From positions 1 to 12,265 of the forward strand of contig JAGAJD010000077.1 in the NCBI GenBank assembly GCA_017626275.1: a DNA stretch of 12,265 nt, read 5' to 3'. The DNA is from Lachnospira sp. (GTDB lineage Bacteria; Bacillota; Clostridia; Lachnospirales; Lachnospiraceae). Numbering within the stretch: the stretch's first letter is position 1; each line of letters opens with the position of its first letter. Below are positions 1-7,724 of the stretch, in pieces. The notes under the pieces are model-generated. The model was not told the origin of the DNA, ran no database searches, and was given only the letters and a program-made list of their open reading frames with translations. The position numbers and the translations under genes were made by a program.

Positions 1-1545
1 GACCTTTATATTAAAATTATGAGCCATTTCTGTTACATATTTAACAAGCGTGTAATTCTGACTGCTCTCATTAATATCCTTAATAAACAATCTGTCAATC
101 TTGATAATTCCAAACATCATATCACGGATATATCTCAAATTTGAATATCCCGTTCCAAAATCGTCAATAGCAAGATTAAAACATTTATTATTAAATGAGT
201 TAAGTACATTCTTTACTGCTGCATTATTTTCAAGTTCTCCGCTCTCTGTAACCTCAAATACAATATGCTCATGAGACAGACCATACTGGTCAATCAATTC
301 CATAGCGTCCTTTAAAATGTCACTCTTTACAATCTGAACAAACGACAGATTTATATTCATAACAAAATGCGGATACCTTTTCACCCATTCGCTGCACTGC
401 TTAACAGCACTCTCGATAACCCACTTGCCAAGAGGAATAATCAAAGCGCTCTCCTCTAACAGCGGAACAAAATCAACAGGAGACATAAATCCGTACTTTT
501 CACTGTTCCAGCGGATTAATGCTTCCGAGCCGTACAATGTATTGCTCTCAGGATTCATAATAGGCTGATAATAAACCTCAAATCCCTTGAAGCCGTTTTC
601 AATGGATTTTCTTAATTCCTCCTGAATGTCAATCCTTCTGATATGTGCCATATACTCTTCTTCAGAATGTGTAACAAATGTATTTTTTCCATTCAGCTTT
701 GCCGCATGAAGAGCGAATCTGGCATTTTTAATTACCGAATCATATGTATCCTCTTTAGTATTAAATTCGGCTGCACCTGCTGAAACAGTAAAAAATAAGT
801 GATATCCGTTGTTCTCAATAGACTTGTCTATTCTTCTGCGGATTCTCTTATACAGTTTTTTAGCTTCGGAATATACCTTTCCCTCTTCACCCATACATAC
901 AACTGCAAACTCATCGCCACGAAAACGGAAAACATTCTCTCTTCCGCCGTAACAGCAGTCGGTAATAATTTCCGCAACGCTTAAAAGAATAGCATCGCCT
1001 GTTTTTACACCATATTTTTCATTAATTTCCCTGAAATTGTCAATACCAATCAGCAGAATTGCACCAAAGCGTCTGTTTAGCTGTCTCCACTCCTCATATG
1101 CCTCTTTTAAGACATCTTCACAGTAAAGACTTGTTATATTGTCATACTTATTATGCTTTCCAAGCTCTGAAATACAGCCAACAAGAAGAGCCGGAGTACC
1201 GTTTTTATCATAGACTGTGCGTCCTTTTCCTGACACCCATACAATTTCATGACGGGTATTTATCAGACGGAACTCCATATTAAACTGTGATTTTTCCTTC
1301 TCCTTAATTGCCTTAAGCTCTCTTCCCAAGTTATCCCAGTCCTTTGGATAAGCAACGCTCCTTAATGACTGTATTGCATTTTCAAAAGTACTTTTTCCAA
1401 AAATAAATACATCTAATGCAGATTCACTTACACTGAAATAATCCTTCTGCAAATCATAGACAAACACATAACTATCCGTACATTCTTCTATAATAGAAAA
1501 TGCTTCCTGATAGTTTTTAAAAAACTCTTCATACCCCTTCTTCAT
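1..1545 (-). CDS. PAS-GGDEF-EAL cyclic-di-GMP protein, probable phosphodiesterase (3' end cut by window edge)
   Basis: The window holds 515 residues from an ATG at 1543-1545; the gene continues past position 1. An N-terminal PAS-like sensor (about residues 10-125, with an 'EFRLINTRHEIVWVSGKG' core) is followed by a GGDEF domain (about 130-290, RGDEF at 209-213) and an EAL domain (from about 305). The EAL motif is at 341-343, with N399 in NLS, E431 in EVTES, DDFGTGYSNL from 461 and K482, so the visible phosphodiesterase ligands are intact. The sequence stops just before the family's usual AEGVE motif. In the GGDEF domain the first metal Asp of the usual 'DIDxFK' is Gly (G167 in LLIGID), and no RxxD inhibitory site is seen, so cyclase activity is doubtful. 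No membrane segment is visible in this portion. The gene starts 36 nt after proA. An upstream TAG at 1570-1572 with no other start codon in between fixes the start. Confidence 0.93.
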   Translation of the reverse strand, partial: MKKGYEEFFKNYQEAFSIIEECTDSYVFVYDLQKDYFSVSESALDVFIFGKSTFENAIQSLRSVAYPKDWDNLGRELKAIKEKEKSQFNMEFRLINTRHEIVWVSGKGRTVYDKNGTPALLVGCISELGKHNKYDNITSLYCEDVLKEAYEEWRQLNRRFGAILLIGIDNFREINEKYGVKTGDAILLSVAEIITDCCYGGRENVFRFRGDEFAVVCMGEEGKVYSEAKKLYKRIRRRIDKSIENNGYHLFFTVSAGAAEFNTKEDTYDSVIKNARFALHAAKLNGKNTFVTHSEEEYMAHIRRIDIQEELRKSIENGFKGFEVYYQPIMNPESNTLYGSEALIRWNSEKYGFMSPVDFVPLLEESALIIPLGKWVIESAVKQCSEWVKRYPHFVMNINLSFVQIVKSDILKDAMELIDQYGLSHEHIVFEVTESGELENNAAVKNVLNSFNNKCFNLAIDDFGTGYSNLRYIRDMMFGIIKIDRLFIKDINESSQNYTLVKYVTEMAHNFNIKV

Positions 1546-1552
1546 TATACCA
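1544..1552 (-). promoter_or_regulatory. possible extended -10 element overlapping the GGDEF-EAL start codon
   Basis: On the minus strand TGGTATAAT is a perfect extended -10 (TGnTATAAT) that runs into the ATG at 1543-1545. The best -35 candidate is only a weak TTTAGA at an 18-nt spacing. If used, transcription would start inside the coding sequence. It could equally be chance in AT-rich DNA. Confidence 0.2.
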
Positions 1553-1581
1553 TTCCCCGTTTTAATATCTAAATTCATATG

Positions 1582-2829
1582 TTACTCTCTTATCTGACCA
1601 TTTCCATAAATTACATATTTAATAGTTGTTAAAGCCTCAAGCCCCATAGGACCTCTGGCATGTATTTTTTGTGTGCTGATACCGATTTCCGCCCCAAAGC
1701 CAAACTCAAATCCGTCCGTAAATCTTGTAGAAGCATTTACATAAACAGCCGCAGCATCTATTTCATTTAAGAACTGCTGCGCATGAGCATAATTCTGCGT
1801 AATAATCGCCTCTGAATGACCTGTATTGTATTTGTTTATATGTGCAACAGCCTCGTCAATGGAACTTACTGTCTTAAGCGAAATTATGTAGTCAAGATAC
1901 TCTGTTCCCCAGTCTTCCTCTGTCGCCGCAACCACACGATTATCCGCTTCTAACGCACATTCGTCTCCTCTTACCTCAACTGATTTTTGCTGTAAGCAGT
2001 CAACAAGCTGCGGAATAAATTCTTTGGCAATGTCTTTATGTATAACTAACGACTCACAGGCATTACATACCCCTATACGCTGCGTTTTGGCATTAAATAT
2101 AATATTTTTTGCCATATCAAAATCTGCCGTCTCATCTACATAAATGTGACAATTTCCTGTTCCTGTCTCAATAACAGGAACTGTGCTGTTATTAACAACA
2201 TTCTGAATAAGCCCTGCACCGCCTCTTGGAATTATCACATCAACATATTCGTTCATATGCATCAATTCCGTAACGAGCGCCCTGTCCGTATCCGTTATAA
2301 GCTGAACCGCACAAGGATTAATTCCTGATTTCTTAAGACTTTCCGAAAGCACGGAGACAATCGCCATGTTGGAATTAATTGCATCGCTTCCGCCTCTTAA
2401 TATTACTGCATTTCCCGATTTAAGCGTAAGTCCGAAAGCATCTGCCGTAACATTAGGTCTTGATTCATAGATAATCGCAACAACACCTAACGGAACTCTC
2501 TTTTTTCCAATCATTAATCCGTTCGGTCTTTGCTTCATTGATTCAATCTCACCAATCGGATCATCAAGCTGAACAATCTGAAATAAGCCTTCCGCCATTC
2601 CGTCAATTCTGGCATCTGTAAGCGTCAGCCTGTCAAGCAGCGCCGGCTTCATGTTATTCTTCTTTGCTTCATCAATATCCTTTTGATTAGCGTTCTTTAT
2701 AAGCTCTCTGTTGTCAAGGAGCGCCTGTGCTGCTGCCTTAAGTGCCGCATTACGCTCATTCACACCCGTAACGGCTAACTGTGCAGCCGCTTCTTTTGCA
2801 TTAATACCCATCTGCGTTAATGTTCCCAT
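1582..2829 (-). CDS. proA: gamma-glutamyl phosphate reductase (glutamate-5-semialdehyde dehydrogenase)
   Basis: This is the second step of proline synthesis: NADPH-dependent reduction of gamma-glutamyl phosphate to glutamate-5-semialdehyde in the cytoplasm. At 415 residues it matches the usual ProA length. Clear family blocks are '[18 protein letters not shown]' (about 111-128), the '[15 protein letters not shown]' nucleotide-binding region (about 136-150), '[12 protein letters not shown]' (231-242) and the catalytic cysteine C255 in '[10 protein letters not shown]'. The C-terminal '[20 protein letters not shown]' block is also present. The ATG has AGGGAG about 8 nt upstream. It lies 23 nt after the cyclo-ligase gene and belongs to the same operon as proB, although three genes separate the two. 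The product should be passed from ProB, because gamma-glutamyl phosphate is unstable. Confidence 0.98.
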   Translation of the reverse strand: MGTLTQMGINAKEAAAQLAVTGVNERNAALKAAAQALLDNRELIKNANQKDIDEAKKNNMKPALLDRLTLTDARIDGMAEGLFQIVQLDDPIGEIESMKQRPNGLMIGKKRVPLGVVAIIYESRPNVTADAFGLTLKSGNAVILRGGSDAINSNMAIVSVLSESLKKSGINPCAVQLITDTDRALVTELMHMNEYVDVIIPRGGAGLIQNVVNNSTVPVIETGTGNCHIYVDETADFDMAKNIIFNAKTQRIGVCNACESLVIHKDIAKEFIPQLVDCLQQKSVEVRGDECALEADNRVVAATEEDWGTEYLDYIISLKTVSSIDEAVAHINKYNTGHSEAIITQNYAHAQQFLNEIDAAAVYVNASTRFTDGFEFGFGAEIGISTQKIHARGPMGLEALTTIKYVIYGNGQIRE

Positions 2830-2852
2830 CGCTTTCTCCCTTTCCTATATTT

Positions 2853-3398
2853 CTATATAATAATTTCCTGTTCTGTCACAATCATATCAGGCCGTAAATC
2901 ATAACTGTCCGTTTCGATGCTCTCCACAATCTGAAACTGAAACGCCGCTGCGGCTTTAAAAATCTGCGGCTTGTCCGCAAGATATTTATCGTAAAATCCT
3001 CCGCCGTATCCGGCTCTGTTTAGGTTTCTGTCAAACGCAAGCCCCGGCATTACCATAAACCCCTGCTTGGGATTAAATAATTTCTGATTATCCGGTTCTA
3101 AAATTCCGTATTTTCCCGGCTTTAATTCATCTAAAGAGGTTATTTGATGAAAATGCATTGAACTGCCATAAACCTTTGGAACCAAAACATTTTTTTTAAG
3201 CTCAAGACAATGCTTAATCAGCGGAATCGTCTCAACCTCCTGATTATAATTAACATAAGTAAATATATACTCTGCTTCATCAAATTTCCTGAGTGCCGTT
3301 ATTTTATCCGTAATCTGTCTGCTAAGTCTGCTGATTTCCTCGACGGTCATTCTTTCTTTATTCGCTTTTACAAAAGTTCTTGCTTCTTTCTTTGTCAT
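2853..3398 (-). CDS. 5-formyltetrahydrofolate cyclo-ligase (5-FCL / MTHFS family)
   Basis: Members of this family convert 5-formyltetrahydrofolate to 5,10-methenyltetrahydrofolate with ATP hydrolysis, returning the storage folate to one-carbon metabolism. The 181-residue length fits the family. The N-terminus is basic ('TKKEAR...'), the middle has 'LVPKVYGSSMHFHQI', and the C-terminal half has the signature 'MPGLAFDRNLNRAGYGGGFYDKYL' with the glycine-rich GYGGGFYD at 130-137 that contacts ATP phosphates. The ATG at 3396-3398 has GGAG 8 nt upstream. The gap from the DUF896 gene is 18 nt, and proA follows after 23 nt. Presence inside a proline operon is probably organisational; a folate-proline link is not shown by the sequence. 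Confidence 0.93.
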   Translation of the reverse strand: MTKKEARTFVKANKERMTVEEISRLSRQITDKITALRKFDEAEYIFTYVNYNQEVETIPLIKHCLELKKNVLVPKVYGSSMHFHQITSLDELKPGKYGILEPDNQKLFNPKQGFMVMPGLAFDRNLNRAGYGGGFYDKYLADKPQIFKAAAAFQFQIVESIETDSYDLRPDMIVTEQEIII

Positions 3399-3416
3399 GA
3401 CCTTATCTCCGCACTG

Positions 3417-3683
3417 TCAGTTTCCGCTTTTCTTTATTCTTTCTAATTCTTCCTGCTGCTTCTTTTTCATCTTTTCATCGTGACGTTTTTTAACATCAAT
3501 CATTGTTCCGTCCGGATTCTGAATCTTTATCGTATCTAACGTGCCTCGTAAATTTTCACGAAAAGCCTGTACATATTCCGCTCTCAAACGCTTCTGTTCT
3601 TCTGCCTCTGCCGTTGTAAGTCCCTCTGCTTTGGACTTTCTGTACAACTCATTAATACGGTTAATTGTTTCCTGTGTTACCAT
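3417..3683 (-). CDS. DUF896 family protein (YnzC-like), 88 aa
   Basis: This small cytoplasmic protein belongs to the Firmicute DUF896 family, whose molecular role is not established; Bacillus members include YnzC. The N-terminal 'INRINELYRKSKAEGLT' helical hairpin, the following 'EQKRLRAEYVQAFRENLRGTLD' and 'IKIQNPDG' are the family core. The tail after about residue 60 is strongly charged and likely helical (many Lys/Glu). I chose the ATG at 3681-3683 because it has AGAGG (3692-3696) 8 nt upstream. A longer reading from a TTG at 3701 adds six residues, but AGAGG would then lie inside the coding sequence. It begins 18 nt after the stop of the 404-residue gene. Family identification is firm; function is unknown. 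Confidence 0.9.
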   Translation of the reverse strand: MVTQETINRINELYRKSKAEGLTTAEAEEQKRLRAEYVQAFRENLRGTLDTIKIQNPDGTMIDVKKRHDEKMKKKQQEELERIKKSGN

Positions 3684-3701
3684 TGTTTCAGCCTCTTTCA
3701 A

Positions 3702-4916
3702 TTATTTTATATTGGAAAATATCAGCAAATCCTCATAAAATGCAATGCAGTCTTTATATTTTGCCCTTGTCGTAAATATCGGGTGATGCATATCGGGATA
3801 ACGGAATACTTCAATGTAGTAGCTTTCTTTCCGCATAAAAAACATTTTCTTTACATGCCTCTGTGTCACAATCATGTCCCTGCGGATAAATTTGATACGC
3901 ACCTCTCCGTTTAACTTTAATTCTGTTTTTTGTGTATTTAAATTAATCAGTTTTGTATTTTTGTCGGTACTCTTTATAATGTATGGCGTACCGTTAATAA
4001 TAAACGTATGATTCAAATCGGAAATTTTCGTAATATTGCTGTTTATTCTAACCTTCTTAACTTTAGTTTCATAATCATATATAATGACCTCTTCAAGTTT
4101 CTTAGAGACATCTACTTTTGAATATACAAGCTCATTATCATACTGTCTTACATAAGGAAATGTAATATCTGCCGAGCCTTCATCAAGAATTTCAATAAAA
4201 CCGCTGTCATTTTTAAGCAGCAATTCGGAAATAAACTGTTTGATATTGACAATTCCAATAATTTCTTTCTGATTATGACTGACAGTATCCATATCGGAAA
4301 ACATCATTTCCTCTAAAATAGGACTTCCAATTTTTAATACGCAAAGATTTCCCGACAATGGAATAATCTTTTCAATCCCCGAATTGGCAATAACGGAATC
4401 CGAAAGCTCAAGTTCTTTATTCTCCTGAACCTCTTTTAAGAGCAGCTTATGCGTTCCCATTCCATTACTTAACAGTCCTGTGCTGCTTAAATTTTCTTTA
4501 GAATACTCTACCTTCTCAAAAATACAATAATTCTCATCTAACGCAAACGCCTTAAATAAAACAGCACGGCCGATATGATTAATATTGGTCTGCATTGAAT
4601 GAATTATTTTACCCTCTCCGCTGTTAATATCATAGCGGTAAAAAATAACCTCTATTTCATTCTCATTGATACTTTTAGCAGACGTAAACAAAATGTAATC
4701 ATGTGAAGCCGACGCATAGCCTATTTCTGCCAAATCATACTTATGAATCTCCGGTAATATCTCAAAACGCTCATTAGTCACAGGATTGAATATAAACAGC
4801 TTTTTGCCCAAAAATCTTCCCAGACGGTAATTATGGTCTACTATCTGCAGCAGCAGTTTTTCATTTACCGGAATATAAATACCCTCTTCAAAATTTCTGA
4901 TAAGTTTTATATCCAT
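3702..4916 (-). CDS. uncharacterised 404-aa protein, predicted cytoplasmic, beta-rich
   Basis: I do not recognise this gene. The product has no signal peptide, membrane segment, nucleotide-binding loop or catalytic motif that I can see. It is rich in short alternating hydrophobic and polar stretches, many aromatic residues and recurring turns such as 'YDYETKVKKV' and 'INLNTQKTELKLNG', which suggests repeated beta-strands, possibly a beta-propeller-like fold; that is inference. It lacks the charged linkers of a secreted adhesin. The ATG at 4914-4916 has a strong GGAGG (4922-4926) 5 nt upstream, so it should be well translated. It sits 39 nt after proB and 18 nt before the DUF896 gene, inside the proline operon. 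Its codon use and AT content look like those of proB, so nothing points to recent transfer. Confidence 0.8.
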   Translation of the reverse strand: MDIKLIRNFEEGIYIPVNEKLLLQIVDHNYRLGRFLGKKLFIFNPVTNERFEILPEIHKYDLAEIGYASASHDYILFTSAKSINENEIEVIFYRYDINSGEGKIIHSMQTNINHIGRAVLFKAFALDENYCIFEKVEYSKENLSSTGLLSNGMGTHKLLLKEVQENKELELSDSVIANSGIEKIIPLSGNLCVLKIGSPILEEMMFSDMDTVSHNQKEIIGIVNIKQFISELLLKNDSGFIEILDEGSADITFPYVRQYDNELVYSKVDVSKKLEEVIIYDYETKVKKVRINSNITKISDLNHTFIINGTPYIIKSTDKNTKLINLNTQKTELKLNGEVRIKFIRRDMIVTQRHVKKMFFMRKESYYIEVFRYPDMHHPIFTTRAKYKDCIAFYEDLLIFSNIK

Positions 4917-4955
4917 TCATTCCTCCAAATTATACCTTTTTAACACCCCGCCGTC

Positions 4956-5804
4956 TCAGATCAATTCTTTCAGTTCAAAATGTTCGTTCTTATGATTGAG
5001 AAACAATGTTCCAATATCTTCCCCGTTTAATATCCCAATAATATTTTCCAGCCTGTTTCCGTTAGTTATAACCATGTCAGCGCCGGAATTCGTTGCAATC
5101 ATGGCAGCCGCTACTTTAGCCGCCATTCCTCCCGTACCCACATTACTGCTTGAGGTTGATTTACCCATTTTAATTAACTTCTCATCAATCCTCTCCACGT
5201 AGCTTATAAACTCTGCATCAGGATTAGCCTTAGGGTCATCTGTATACATTCCGTCGATGTCCGAAAGCAGTATTAAAAGATCCGCTCCGATAATAGAGGC
5301 AACAATAGCCGATAATCTGTCATTATCACCGAATGTCTGTACCTGCTCAATCTCCGAAGTAGATACGGAGTCATTTTCATTTACAATGGGAACCGCCCCA
5401 AGCTTTAACAGCTCGTTAAATGTATTCTCCGCATTTTTTCTGCTCACATCATTTAATATTGTATTCTTTGTAAGAAGTACCTGTGCCGCAAGCGAATTAT
5501 ACTCCGAAAAAATCTTCTGATATACCATCATAAGCTTTGCCTGTCCAATCGCCGCACACGCCTGCTTAACCGGTAAATCGTCAGGTTTCTCCTGTAATCC
5601 GATAGAATTACGTCCCACCGCAATGGCGCCTGATGATACCAACACCACTTCTCTTCCGGAATTTTTTATATCAACAAGAATCCTTACAAGCTTCTCGATT
5701 TTCATAAGATTCAGTCTTCCGGTACTTTCATGCATTAATGAGGACGAACCTATTTTAATTACAATTCGTTTTTTGTCCTTAATTATCTCTCTAACGCTGT
5801 TCAT
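4956..5804 (-). CDS. proB: glutamate 5-kinase, short form without PUA domain
   Basis: This enzyme catalyses the first step of proline synthesis, phosphorylation of glutamate to gamma-glutamyl phosphate. The 282 residues cover the amino-acid-kinase fold: 'IVIKIGSSSL' (14-23), 'VVLVSSGAIAVG' (53-64), 'VNENDSV' (141-147), 'FGDNDRLSA' (158-166), 'LLSDIDGMYTDDP' (179-191) and 'GTGGMAAKV' (213-221), the last binding ATP. The protein ends at the kinase domain; enterobacterial ProB is about 367 residues with a C-terminal PUA domain, absent here. I chose the ATG at 5802-5804 because AGGAG (5812-5816) lies 7 nt upstream. An ATG at 5828 would put that site inside the coding region and leave almost no leader after the predicted promoter. 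It is the first gene of the operon leading to proA. Confidence 0.97.
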   Translation of the reverse strand: MNSVREIIKDKKRIVIKIGSSSLMHESTGRLNLMKIEKLVRILVDIKNSGREVVLVSSGAIAVGRNSIGLQEKPDDLPVKQACAAIGQAKLMMVYQKIFSEYNSLAAQVLLTKNTILNDVSRKNAENTFNELLKLGAVPIVNENDSVSTSEIEQVQTFGDNDRLSAIVASIIGADLLILLSDIDGMYTDDPKANPDAEFISYVERIDEKLIKMGKSTSSSNVGTGGMAAKVAAAMIATNSGADMVITNGNRLENIIGILNGEDIGTLFLNHKNEHFELKELI

Positions 5805-5811
5805 CTTTTTG

Positions 5812-5816
5812 CTCCT
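5812..5816 (-). promoter_or_regulatory. Shine-Dalgarno site deciding the proB start
   Basis: AGGAG on the minus strand is 7 nt upstream of the ATG at 5802-5804. It favours this start over the in-frame ATG eight codons earlier. Confidence 0.8.
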
Positions 5817-5838
5817 GCTTTTATGCATATTCTAATAT

Positions 5839-5867
5839 ATTTTACACTATTTTCCATTAAATGTCAC
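5839..5867 (-). promoter_or_regulatory. predicted sigma-A promoter of the proline operon
   Basis: On the minus strand GTGACA (5862-5867; five of six bases of TTGACA) is separated by exactly 17 nt from TAAAAT (5839-5844; five of six bases of TATAAT). Transcription would start near 5832 and give a leader of about 28 nt before the proB ATG at 5804. The leader is too short for a riboswitch or T-box, and I see no T-box consensus in the upstream region. Regulation, if any, would act at this promoter or through the palindrome upstream. Confidence 0.65.
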
Positions 5868-5896
5868 GCACTTTTCACATTGAACATTAGCTGTAG

Positions 5897-6054
5897 GAAT
5901 ATCCGTCTTCTATGAAACATTCACACACCGGTTAAAGGACAGATTTCAGCGGCTGTATGCCCTTGACGGACATGAATGTCCGCCACTGTCATACAACCAC
6001 TAAAATCTGTTCGTTAAACGGTGCATTTCATTGTTTCATATAAGACAGATATTC
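5897..6054. repeat. long imperfect palindrome (about 158 bp), possible structured RNA or dispersed hairpin repeat
   Basis: The two arms, 5897-5973 and 5976-6054, are reverse complements at roughly three quarters of positions with a 2-nt indel, and the centre CGGACAT/ATGTCCG is perfect. Strong blocks are the ends (GAATATC..GTCTT), TATGAAACA, ACAGATTT and TGTATG. Of the transition differences between arms, seven (5904, 5924, 5925, 5947, 5950, 5953, 5966) give G-U pairs if the RNA is read from the minus strand, and one (5938) does so on the plus strand. There is no U-tract after the hairpin on the minus strand, so it does not look like an intrinsic terminator. It lies between a flavoprotein gene and the proB promoter. 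It could be an ERIC/MITE-like dispersed repeat or a 3'-UTR structure. No open reading frame or target-site duplication is evident. Confidence 0.8.
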
Positions 6055-6073
6055 GATACAATGTTTTCAATAT

Positions 6074-6110
6074 AAAAAGCACGAAGACTTGATGTTCCAA
6101 CTTGCTTTTA
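6074..6110 (-). terminator. weak intrinsic-terminator-like hairpin after the COG2509 gene
   Basis: On the minus strand AAAAGCA (6103-6109) overlaps the stop codon TAA and can pair with TGCTTTT (6075-6081). The 3' arm runs into a T-rich stretch (TTTTTATATT). The outer stem is A-T rich, the internal region (6082-6102) pairs poorly, and no strong GC core is present, so efficiency may be low. Confidence 0.35.
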
Positions 6111-7724
6111 TAATACAATTTGCTCTGCTACCTTTATTCCGTCTACGGCGGCGGAGGTGATTCCTCCGGCATAGCCTGCGCCCTCGCCGCATGGATATAA
6201 GCCATGCACGCTTTCCGACTGTAAGTTTTCATTTCTAAGTATTCTTACCGGACTTGAGGTTCTAGTCTCCACTCCCGAAAGCACAGCTTCCTCCATATCA
6301 AACCCGCGAATCTGCTGCCCAAAGCCTGTTATTCCCTCTTTTAAGGAATCTGCCAAAAACTTCGGCAGAACCTCATTTAAATCAGCAAACGCATACGCTC
6401 CTTTTATGCATGGCGTAACTGCTCCAAAACCTGTACTTACACGATTCTGTCTGAAATCGCCAAATAACTGGACAGGTATTTTCCCTGCACCCTTTTGATA
6501 GGCGAGTCCTTCAAGCTTTCTTTGAAACTCCATACCGTCAAGCACACCTCCGCCAAAATCCTCCGGCGTAACAGTCACGATTATTGCACTGTTTGCATTT
6601 TTTCCGCTTCTTCCCGAATAACTCATTCCGTTGACAGCAATGCGCTCCGGCTCAGAGGACGCATTGACAACATATCCGCCCGGACACATACAGAAAGAAT
6701 ATACGCCTTTTCCCGCTCCCGTCTGATATGTAACCTTATAATCTGCTGCCGGAAGCTTATACACACAATCGCCGTATGCATTATAATCAATAAATTCCTG
6801 AAGATGTTCCATACGAACTCCCACAGCAAAAGCCTTAGGCTGCATGGAAATCCCCTCTTTCAAGATTTGTTTAAACGTGTCTCTTGCGCTGTGTCCCACT
6901 GCCAGACAAACCTTCTCACAATTTCTTGTAAAGCTTGTTCCTGCCACCAAATCACTCAGCCTTACACCTGCAACCCTGCCGCCGCTTATAACAAGCTCTT
7001 CAAAACGTGTGTTAAAATGCACCTCTCCGCCGAGACTTATTATCCTGTTCCTTATATTTTTCACCACATCAGACAGCACATCTGTACCGATATGCGGCTT
7101 ATTTACATACAAAATATCAGAATTTGCGCCATACTCTGCGAAAATCCTTAATACCTCCCTGATTCTTCCGCTCGGATCTTTAATCATCGTGTTTAATTTG
7201 CCGTCCGAGAACGTTCCTGCACCGCCCTCGCCAAACTGCACATTTGACTCAGTGTTTAAATCTCCGCCGTTCCAAAAACGTTCAACTGAACGCTTTCTCT
7301 CCTCAACAGCCTGTCCACGCTCATATACCACAGGGCGAAAGCCTGCCTCAGCCAGCTTAAGAGCAGCAAAAATTCCGGCAGGTCCAAAGCCTATAATTAC
7401 AGGTCTTTGCTCCTCCCTTGATATTGTTATATTTTTAACAGGGAATTGATATACGTTCTCCGACACTGTAAGCACGTTGCGGTTTTTAAGCCTTTTAACA
7501 AAGCTTTCCTCATTAACCGCTTTTTTGCCTGCAAGCATAAGCTCTGTCACATTAACGCTGTAAATATACATTACATCAGGCTTATGTCTTGAATCAACAG
7601 AACGCTTAAACACAGCTATATTACATGTATCTCCTTTAGATAGCCTGAGCACCTTATAAACTGCCGCTTTCAAGTCCTTCTGACTATGGTCAGGTCTTAA
7701 ACTAATCTGATTTATTCTAATCAT
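6108..7724 (-). CDS. FAD-dependent dehydrogenase, COG2509 family
   Basis: This 538-residue protein belongs to the uncharacterised FAD-dependent dehydrogenases of COG2509. An N-terminal region of about 100 residues ('MIRINQISLRPDHSQKDL' start) precedes the Rossmann FAD site 'VIIGFGPAGIFAALKLAEAG' (109-128; G112, G114, G117) and the acidic residue in 'VVYERG'. The family signature 'NVQFGEGGAGTFSDGKLNT' follows (151-169), and the C-terminal FAD loop is 'GLYPCGEGAGYAGGITSAA'. The substrate is not known. I chose the ATG at 7722-7724 because GGAGG (7731-7735) is 6 nt upstream. An open frame continues to 7943, but that part is only the other frame of the upstream gene. The first 8 nt overlap the end of the HI0933-like gene, so translation is probably coupled. 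Confidence 0.92.
   Translation of the reverse strand: MIRINQISLRPDHSQKDLKAAVYKVLRLSKGDTCNIAVFKRSVDSRHKPDVMYIYSVNVTELMLAGKKAVNEESFVKRLKNRNVLTVSENVYQFPVKNITISREEQRPVIIGFGPAGIFAALKLAEAGFRPVVYERGQAVEERKRSVERFWNGGDLNTESNVQFGEGGAGTFSDGKLNTMIKDPSGRIREVLRIFAEYGANSDILYVNKPHIGTDVLSDVVKNIRNRIISLGGEVHFNTRFEELVISGGRVAGVRLSDLVAGTSFTRNCEKVCLAVGHSARDTFKQILKEGISMQPKAFAVGVRMEHLQEFIDYNAYGDCVYKLPAADYKVTYQTGAGKGVYSFCMCPGGYVVNASSEPERIAVNGMSYSGRSGKNANSAIIVTVTPEDFGGGVLDGMEFQRKLEGLAYQKGAGKIPVQLFGDFRQNRVSTGFGAVTPCIKGAYAFADLNEVLPKFLADSLKEGITGFGQQIRGFDMEEAVLSGVETRTSSPVRILRNENLQSESVHGLYPCGEGAGYAGGITSAAVDGIKVAEQIVL

Noticed and set aside
799..1283. Short plus-strand frames at the left end
   Set aside because: They are antisense to the GGDEF-EAL gene, whose domain motifs are continuous from 1545 to the edge.
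5897..6054. Palindrome as a transposon with target-site duplication
   Set aside because: No convincing direct repeat flanks the arms and no transposase is present; only a search for genome copies could revive the idea.
5829..6107. T-box or riboswitch controlling proB
   Set aside because: No T-box consensus and no terminator/antiterminator pair with a U-tract is seen, and the predicted promoter lies downstream of the palindrome with a leader of only about 28 nt.
6495..7449. Two long open frames (218 and 201 codons) on the plus strand
   Set aside because: They lie wholly opposite the COG2509 flavoprotein gene, whose family motifs are clear; the plus-strand translations show no motif and no ribosome site that I could find.
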